Of a DNA stretch of 64,000 nt, positions 59,168-64,000 are shown in pieces. Origin of the DNA: Thermofilaceae archaeon (lineage in GTDB: Archaea > Thermoproteota > Thermoprotei > Thermofilales > Thermofilaceae). Below the pieces are notes generated by a model that was not told the origin of the DNA, searched no databases, and saw only the letters and a program-made list of their open reading frames with translations. The stretch covers positions 124,001 to 188,000 of the forward strand of contig JAVYQJ010000001.1 in assembly GCA_038731975.1 (NCBI GenBank), given 5' to 3'. The position numbers and the translations under genes were made by a program. Position 1 is the first letter of the stretch. Every line of letters begins with the position of its first letter.

Positions 59168-59803
59168 CTACGTTGTTTGCGCATACCCTGCGCCCTCCGT
59201 CTTTTCCCTTCGGGTGGAGCTATCAGGGGTTGAGGAACTCAGATCATCCATACGATGGCACTTTCGCAGGATATTAACTAGTACGGATATGCATGCCTCA
59301 ATGAATCTTTCTTTACTGATTTCCTCATTAACAAGCATGAAATCCGCTAGAGCGATTACCTCACCGATACCGAAGGATAACTCCCTCCTATCCCTTTCAG
59401 CGAAATCCTCCCAATGCTTCGGGTCATCACTCCGCCCCCTGCTGGATAGCCGTTGATACCTGGTGATCGGCGAGGAATGAATAGCTACCACGTAGACCCT
59501 ATCAAAGTGGCGGCGAAAGTACTCCACCTCAGCCAGGCTCCTAACCCCCTCTATCACTACGATCGGTTCGATAGGTACTTGAGCCAAAGTTAACTCCGAT
59601 ACGGCAGCCGGACCCCTCTTCTCCCGCAGCTCCAATGATAGTTGGGCAAGCGTGTCAGCATTAATATCTAACCCTCTGCGAATAGCTTCAGACCTGACAG
59701 CATCACCCATGGATACCACAGGGAGACCTAGTTTTGCCGCAGCCTCGGAGAACAGCGTCTTTCCGCTACCTGGCATTCCTGTCACCAGTATTGCGCAGCG
59801 CAT
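59168..59803 (-). CDS. UPF0200 family P-loop kinase-like protein
   Basis: 211 residues from ATG 59803; ATG 59824 is an alternative. A single P-loop GMPGSGKT (about 8-15) is followed by MGDAVRSEAIRRG and the VIEGVRSLAEVEYF segment (about 85-98). This order is typical of UPF0200 proteins, which resemble dephospho-CoA kinase and adenylate kinase. The substrate is unknown. The C-terminal ~30 residues (Ser/Thr/Arg-rich) extend beyond the usual length of about 185 and are probably unstructured. Confidence 0.75.
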   Translation of the reverse strand: MRCAILVTGMPGSGKTLFSEAAAKLGLPVVSMGDAVRSEAIRRGLDINADTLAQLSLELREKRGPAAVSELTLAQVPIEPIVVIEGVRSLAEVEYFRRHFDRVYVVAIHSSPITRYQRLSSRGRSDDPKHWEDFAERDRRELSFGIGEVIALADFMLVNEEISKERFIEACISVLVNILRKCHRMDDLSSSTPDSSTRREKTEGAGYAQTT

Positions 59804-59861
59804 ACGAACTCCTGGCAGTATCATTCATATGCTTTTTAAGAAGTAGTTTTGAAGTCAACTT

Positions 59862-60890
59862 GTGAAAGTTGCTGTCATTGGCGTCGGCAGATGGGGGGTG
59901 AACCACGTCCGCGTTCTAAACGAGATCAAGAAGATGTGTCCGGAGGGGTTAAGCATAGATGAACTCATCGTAGTTGATAAGGATGCCGGGCGGGCAGAGA
60001 AGGTTGCCCGCATGTACGGGGCTTCCTGGACGAGTGACCTAGCGGAGCTGCTTAAGATGAAGGTTGACGCCGCCATTGTGGCGGTACCGACAGTGTACCA
60101 CTACGATGTGGTAATGAAGCTTCTACCGCACATGGATCTACTAGTCGAGAAACCGATTGCGGCCGACCTTAAAGAGGCCGAAGAAATGGGTAAGGTGGCT
60201 GAGAGGGAGGGCAGGCTTCTAGCGGTGGGGCACATAGAGCGCTTCAACCCCGTGGTTATGGCACTGAAGGAGCAACTGATGAAGGAGGAAGACGAGATTG
60301 TTCACATATCAGCGCAGAGAATCGGCCCTGGTCCACCCAGTGGTTACACGTCGAATTTGGGTGCGGCCCACGATCTTCTCATCCACGATGTCGATGTAGC
60401 GTGCTACCTCCTGGGGGCTACGCCCGAGTGGGTTATTGCTAGAGCTTACTGGGACGAGGTTACAGGGTTAGAGGTAGATATTTCGGCGTTCTTCTCGTTC
60501 GATAGCGTAAACGTGACCGGCGATTTTAGAGCAAGCTGGAGGAGCGGATCCAACTTCAAGAGGCGTATTTTAAGCGTACAGCTGCGGGACAAGCTCTACG
60601 AGGTTGACTACATCCTGCAAACCATGACGATGGAGAAAGGCCTTGTCGAGCACCGCTCCATAGGGGAGTACAGCCATCTTGTCTCGGCCTATACATCGAA
60701 GGTTAGAGAAAGTTGGAGTCTTCTAGGCGTAAAGAGAGAACCCCTTCTTTTGGAGGTCATGAACTTCCTACAGTGTGTCTTATGGAGAGAAAAGCCGATC
60801 GTTAGCTGGGAGGATGGATACAGGGCGCTAAAGTGCGTGATTGCTGCACTCGAGTCGGCGAGAACGGGGAAGGCCGTGAGAATCGAATAA
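59862..60890 (+). CDS. Gfo/Idh/MocA-family oxidoreductase
   Basis: 342 residues from GTG 59862. An N-terminal Rossmann domain with VIGVGRWGVNHVRV (about 5-18) and the diagnostic EKP motif (near 94-96, LVEKPIA) precedes a C-terminal alpha/beta domain with HDLLIHDVDVACYLLG (near 170). The family oxidises or reduces sugars and related compounds with NAD(P). The substrate is not evident. It is divergent from the UPF0200 gene (38 bp between the annotated starts) and single-gene. Confidence 0.82.
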   Translation: MKVAVIGVGRWGVNHVRVLNEIKKMCPEGLSIDELIVVDKDAGRAEKVARMYGASWTSDLAELLKMKVDAAIVAVPTVYHYDVVMKLLPHMDLLVEKPIAADLKEAEEMGKVAEREGRLLAVGHIERFNPVVMALKEQLMKEEDEIVHISAQRIGPGPPSGYTSNLGAAHDLLIHDVDVACYLLGATPEWVIARAYWDEVTGLEVDISAFFSFDSVNVTGDFRASWRSGSNFKRRILSVQLRDKLYEVDYILQTMTMEKGLVEHRSIGEYSHLVSAYTSKVRESWSLLGVKREPLLLEVMNFLQCVLWREKPIVSWEDGYRALKCVIAALESARTGKAVRIE

Positions 60891-60899
60891 CAGACTTTT

Positions 60900-62087
60900 T
60901 CAGCCACGAAAGTAGTTAGCCAGCTCGTAAAGCTGGATACCTATCCGAAAACCCTTTGCATCAAAGTGGGTTGGAGAGAAATCGACACCTAGCTTTCCAG
61001 CAATCTCCGCGATCCTCTCGAGTGAGGGTTCATCCCCTAGGCCCGCCAGCTTAGCTAAACTAGTTGAAGTTGAATACAGGGCAGGCTTGCCTGCCTCTAC
61101 AGCTATCAGCTTCGCAATACGCAGGCCGGCGCTGCTAAGGTAGCTTCTCTCGCTATAGCGCTCGAGCACGTTCAGAGCGAAGCTCGGGTTCCATAAATCA
61201 CCCGTCCACAGAGGTCCTCCAATCGTAAGAGGCGAACCGCAATTTGGGCATGAGCGCTCTGGGGGCGAATAACTGGTGAGCGATCTGTAGAAGCATTTGT
61301 AGCAATAAATGGCTCCTCCTAACAGATCCAAGAACTTTTTAGCTAAACTTTTACTTCTTTTTACTATGAAAGCTATTCTTAGAGAGTGGTTCGCGAGGAA
61401 CGCATAGATAGGCTCTGCTGCGAGGCCTAACTTAGCCGCTTCACGTACTACAAAAGCCGCCAGAATACGAGCCCCCACCTCCTTCGAGAACTCGGTTCTC
61501 ATAGGTGTCGAAAAGTACTTCCTCTTGCATGAGCCTGGCGCAACGCCGAAGAGTGGGGCGAGATCCGTGGCTGTAACCAGTAGGAGGCCATTGTGTTTAA
61601 GCGCGAGTAAACCGCTCTCAACAAAAGGTGCCGGTGAACCGAAGGGGTCTATGTCAACAACGTCGAATTTTTCGCTTTTTTCTGCAAATTCAAGTAGTAA
61701 AGCCCTAGCTTCTCTGTTAAATACTCTAACCTTATTATCCAGTTTGTTTCGAGTAACATTCTGGACTTCCAGCTCATACGCAAGCGCGCTCTTATCATTT
61801 ATTAAGACTTCTTCTATCTCTTCAATCTCGGCAGCGTAGCGTAGACCTCGAACGCCCGTAGCGCTTAAGGGTTCACACACCCTGATCTTACTGCGCCCAG
61901 AGGCCTTTGCAAACGCGGATACAATGGCCACGCTCAAATCACGTGAAATCCTCATACGGGGGTTATAGAAAACGGGGGCCCAAGCTGGCTCTATCCTGGC
62001 TGAGCTACTGGAGTAGTACTCAAGGTCGGGTGCAAGGATTCTGACGAGCCCCTCATCGATTTCGATGAGCCTGATGTTGCCAGTCAT
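60900..62087 (-). CDS. trm1: tRNA (guanine26-N2)-dimethyltransferase Trm1
   Basis: 395 residues from ATG 62087, whose last two bases overlap the upstream stop (ATGA). Methyltransferase domain with VCEPLSATGVRGLRYA (about 72-87), DIDPFGSPAPFVESG (about 143-157) and RTEFSKEVGARIL, the Trm1 signatures, then a C-terminal domain with a zinc-like CYKC...CPNC group (about 259-288). It makes m2,2G26 in many tRNAs. It is coupled to a HTH regulator gene. Confidence 0.93.
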   Translation of the reverse strand: MTGNIRLIEIDEGLVRILAPDLEYYSSSSARIEPAWAPVFYNPRMRISRDLSVAIVSAFAKASGRSKIRVCEPLSATGVRGLRYAAEIEEIEEVLINDKSALAYELEVQNVTRNKLDNKVRVFNREARALLLEFAEKSEKFDVVDIDPFGSPAPFVESGLLALKHNGLLLVTATDLAPLFGVAPGSCKRKYFSTPMRTEFSKEVGARILAAFVVREAAKLGLAAEPIYAFLANHSLRIAFIVKRSKSLAKKFLDLLGGAIYCYKCFYRSLTSYSPPERSCPNCGSPLTIGGPLWTGDLWNPSFALNVLERYSERSYLSSAGLRIAKLIAVEAGKPALYSTSTSLAKLAGLGDEPSLERIAEIAGKLGVDFSPTHFDAKGFRIGIQLYELANYFRG

Positions 62088-62989
62088 AGAGAGAAAGGTT
62101 CCCTTAAGCATTCCTCCAGTTCCTCAGCACGGGCTTCCACTACCTGTCTGCCGACCACTCTAACTTTATCCCCTGTGACGAACAGCGCGTAAGATTTGCA
62201 AAGCTTTGCCACTTCCAGTGTGAACTGCTCTTCAAACTCTTCCTCTTCGTAGCTTTTCCTTATGACAAGCTTTGTGCTTGCAATCCCCTTTTCTCTTTTT
62301 GCTGCTAGCTGAAACGGGGCTCTCTCGATTGCTAGCCCAACAAACCCTGCTGAAAGAAGCTTACCGTGGATCCTCCTTAACGTGGGATCGCGTATCCTGC
62401 CAGTGGGGGTCTGCTCAGAAACTCTGCTCTTCTTGAAATGCTCCCTTATTCCGTTCAGCGATAATTGCTCGAAGGCTTCTTCACCAAACACGCGCAGCAT
62501 CTTTTTTGCCACTTCGACTGTTACATCTGAGCGCCCCGTCTCGTATTCGTAGACCATCCTCCTTGTTACTCCCAGAAGGAGCGAAAGATCGCCTAGCGAC
62601 ATTCCTTGTTCAAGCCTGCGCTTTCTGATGTACTCGCCCCTCACCTTTACGTACACCCCCCCTCGACTGATGTAGACGAATGGCGGCTTAGCATCGCTGG
62701 TCAACTTAAGTAGGGTGGGAGCTGTTATCGAAGGAACCCCTTCAAATGTAACAAGTACATCATCGGGAGCCCCCTCCTCGCAAACAAACAGCGGTGTTAA
62801 GTCGAGGGGTATCGATATTCTCTTCAAGTCTGTGACGTACTTCTTGATCTCCTCGATCCCCGGTCTCTCTAAAACTTTGATGGCGAAAGCGTTCTCGCCC
62901 TTAACCGCGATCATGTCAAATGAGTATGTGCTACCCTCTTCCCCAACGACTTCGAACCCTGAAGCCTTCAGCTTCTCTTCCAGCCCCAC
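62084..62989 (-). CDS. Archaeal HTH (XRE-like) transcriptional regulator
   Basis: 301 residues from ATG 62989. An N-terminal domain of about 110 residues shows an alpha/beta restriction-endonuclease-like pattern (FAIKVLERPGIEEIKKYVTD). The central HTH (about 121-170: RKRRLEQGMSLGDLSLLLGV, RRMVYEYETGRS) is Cro/C1-like. A second alpha/beta domain follows. This arrangement is conserved in archaeal 'putative HTH-type transcriptional regulatory protein' families. DNA target unknown. It is coupled to trm1 by a 4-bp overlap. Confidence 0.75.
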   Translation of the reverse strand: MGLEEKLKASGFEVVGEEGSTYSFDMIAVKGENAFAIKVLERPGIEEIKKYVTDLKRISIPLDLTPLFVCEEGAPDDVLVTFEGVPSITAPTLLKLTSDAKPPFVYISRGGVYVKVRGEYIRKRRLEQGMSLGDLSLLLGVTRRMVYEYETGRSDVTVEVAKKMLRVFGEEAFEQLSLNGIREHFKKSRVSEQTPTGRIRDPTLRRIHGKLLSAGFVGLAIERAPFQLAAKREKGIASTKLVIRKSYEEEEFEEQFTLEVAKLCKSYALFVTGDKVRVVGRQVVEARAEELEECLREPFSL

Positions 62990-63027
62990 AGCTCTGTGCC
63001 ACTATAATCTGAGGAGGGTTAATGTTT

Positions 63028-63732
63028 TTAGCGGTAACGTGCTACTACGAACGCGTGCGCAATATCGTAGGGCTCTAAGTGAACAACATCGACGATCTCG
63101 AACCCCCTCTCTTCGAGATGGTTGATTTCTCTCTTGTAAGTTTCAGAGGGTTCTTTAGTAACGTCTATGCTCATTGCCTTAATCGCCTGAATAACATAGC
63201 CGCCGGGCTTCAGGAAATACTCGGCGTTGTCTGCCACGATTTTACTCTGAAAGGGTTGGGCTATATCGGCATATATCACGTCAACCATCTCAGTCACTAT
63301 TGAAGCGTACCTGTGCGGGAATCGCGCGTCAGCTAGTATTGGGATTACGTTCCTCCTGTAGGCGGCTACCCGTTCGATGAACTCTCTCATGACTCTGGGG
63401 GCGAATTCTACCCCGTAGAGAATTCCCTCCTCTCCAATGATGTCAGAAACGTGGCTGGGGGTTGTACCTGCAGCCGTTCCGAGGTAGAGCACTTTAGTGC
63501 CAGCCCTAATCGGTACGAGCTTAATTCCTTTCAGGATCGCGCCGGCAAGCTTGCTCCTGTACGGGTTCCACACGCGGAATTCGCGTCCACCGATTTTCAC
63601 AAGCTGCTCACCGTATACTCTGACACCTGGCGCTAAGTTTACTGTCGCAAGCTTGCTTGAACCATCCTCAAACTCAACCCAGTAAACTTGCTCAACGCTT
63701 TCGTGAGCTCTGTAACCGACCGTAGCTACCAT
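63028..63732 (-). CDS. flpA: Fibrillarin-like rRNA/tRNA 2'-O-methyltransferase
   Basis: 234 residues from ATG 63732. Short N-terminal beta domain (about 1-55, ending [15 protein letters not shown]), then a Rossmann domain with [16 protein letters not shown] (about 83-98), the catalytic-region [11 protein letters not shown] (about 150-160) and IKAMSID. FlpA is the methylase of box C/D sRNPs, guided by sRNAs with Nop5 and L7Ae. The gene follows nop5 by 9 bp, the usual archaeal operon. Confidence 0.95.
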   Translation of the reverse strand: MVATVGYRAHESVEQVYWVEFEDGSSKLATVNLAPGVRVYGEQLVKIGGREFRVWNPYRSKLAGAILKGIKLVPIRAGTKVLYLGTAAGTTPSHVSDIIGEEGILYGVEFAPRVMREFIERVAAYRRNVIPILADARFPHRYASIVTEMVDVIYADIAQPFQSKIVADNAEYFLKPGGYVIQAIKAMSIDVTKEPSETYKREINHLEERGFEIVDVVHLEPYDIAHAFVVARYR

Positions 63733-63741
63733 ATCACCACC

Positions 63742-64000
63742 TCACTTTCTCCTCCGTTCACCAGGCTTTTTCTCTTTTCGCGCCTCCTTCGGCGGTGCTA
63801 CTCGCTTAGGCGGTTTAGCGTAGAGTGTCTTTATCTCTTGTATCCTTTTTTCCAACTGATCCCTCAACTCGTCAGCTTTGTACTCACCAGTGAAAGCATC
63901 GATTCTCGCAGCTATAGCTAGCTTTGCGGCGAGCGCCCGCGCTATCTTACCCCTCTGCCACTTCGGGGATCTGTGGATTGACGGGTATTGGAAAATCACG
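63742..64000 (-). CDS. nop5: Nop5 (Nop56/58-like), C-terminal fragment
   Basis: The last 85 residues of a gene that runs off the right edge. [19 protein letters not shown], then [19 protein letters not shown], are the conserved end of the Nop domain. The chain finishes in a Lys/Arg/Glu/Pro-rich tail as in archaeal Nop5. Nop5 bridges L7Ae-bound sRNA and fibrillarin in the C/D RNP. The N-terminus lies outside the window. Confidence 0.93.
   Translation of the reverse strand, partial: VIFQYPSIHRSPKWQRGKIARALAAKLAIAARIDAFTGEYKADELRDQLEKRIQEIKTLYAKPPKRVAPPKEARKEKKPGERRRK

Overview
The window comes from a hyperthermophilic crenarchaeon of the Thermoproteota, most likely Thermofilum or a close relative (inference from gene content, not from a database comparison). 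The main pointers are a full-length reverse gyrase, a crenactin gene with its arcade-type neighbours, Alba, a group II chaperonin, TBP, RpoK, archaeal-only ribosomal proteins (L40e, L24e, S28e, L7Ae), CDP-archaeol synthase, and tRNA genes crowded with introns at non-canonical positions, a hallmark of the Thermoproteales/Thermofilum branch. Many genes start directly at, or a few bases after, the transcription start predicted from a TATA box (leaderless). This is used below to choose several starts.

Layout. 0-11.9 kb: translation factor and RNA-modification genes (aEF1B, zinc ribbon, tRNA-Leu, NSUN-type m5C methylase), an aldo/keto reductase, triosephosphate isomerase, two AmrS-like radical SAM enzymes flanking diphthamide synthase Dph2 and endonuclease IV, and a MoxR ATPase/VWA protein pair. 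12-24 kb: CarS, small membrane proteins, an Lrp regulator with an XPD helicase, hexulose-phosphate isomerase, a Clp1/Grc3 RNA kinase, and a tRNA-rich section (Thr, Arg-TCT, Cys, Arg-GCG, Ser) around argS and RNase P Rpp21. This section also holds the second copy of a decayed, repeated gene fragment whose first copy is at 12.65 kb. 24-35 kb: lysine methyltransferase, deoxyhypusine synthase, a MraY/WecA-type transferase, phosphopantetheine adenylyltransferase with a small heat shock protein, the four-subunit pyruvate:ferredoxin oxidoreductase operon, reverse gyrase and NMN adenylyltransferase.

35-49 kb: aIF1, L6, L40e, signal peptidase, TBP, an N-acetyltransferase, thermosome, RpoK, Hsp20 and Alba, followed by the crenactin cluster: a small coiled-coil protein, crenactin, a 234-residue protein with a short amphipathic tail, a 67-residue helical protein, and a Rad50/SMC-like ATPase with a zinc hook (arcadin-4 type). 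49-64 kb: tandem ribose-1,5-bisphosphate isomerase paralogues, TrmI, L7Ae, S28e, then a replication/repair run (GINS23, MCM, Hel308, and an orphan cytosine-5 DNA methyltransferase). The window closes with Trm1, a HTH regulator, and the fibrillarin/Nop5 pair of the box C/D ribonucleoprotein.

The most interesting material is (1) the crenactin/arcade cytoskeleton cluster with candidate small partners, (2) eight predicted introns in five of the eight tRNA genes, with similar hairpins in the variable loops of unrelated tRNAs, (3) the cytosine-5 methyltransferase placed directly behind the GINS-MCM-Hel308 genes, (4) the catalytically altered paralogue of ribose-1,5-bisphosphate isomerase, and (5) the duplicated, decaying gene fragment with neighbouring strong hairpins. 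No CRISPR array, transposase, rRNA gene or integrated element was seen.
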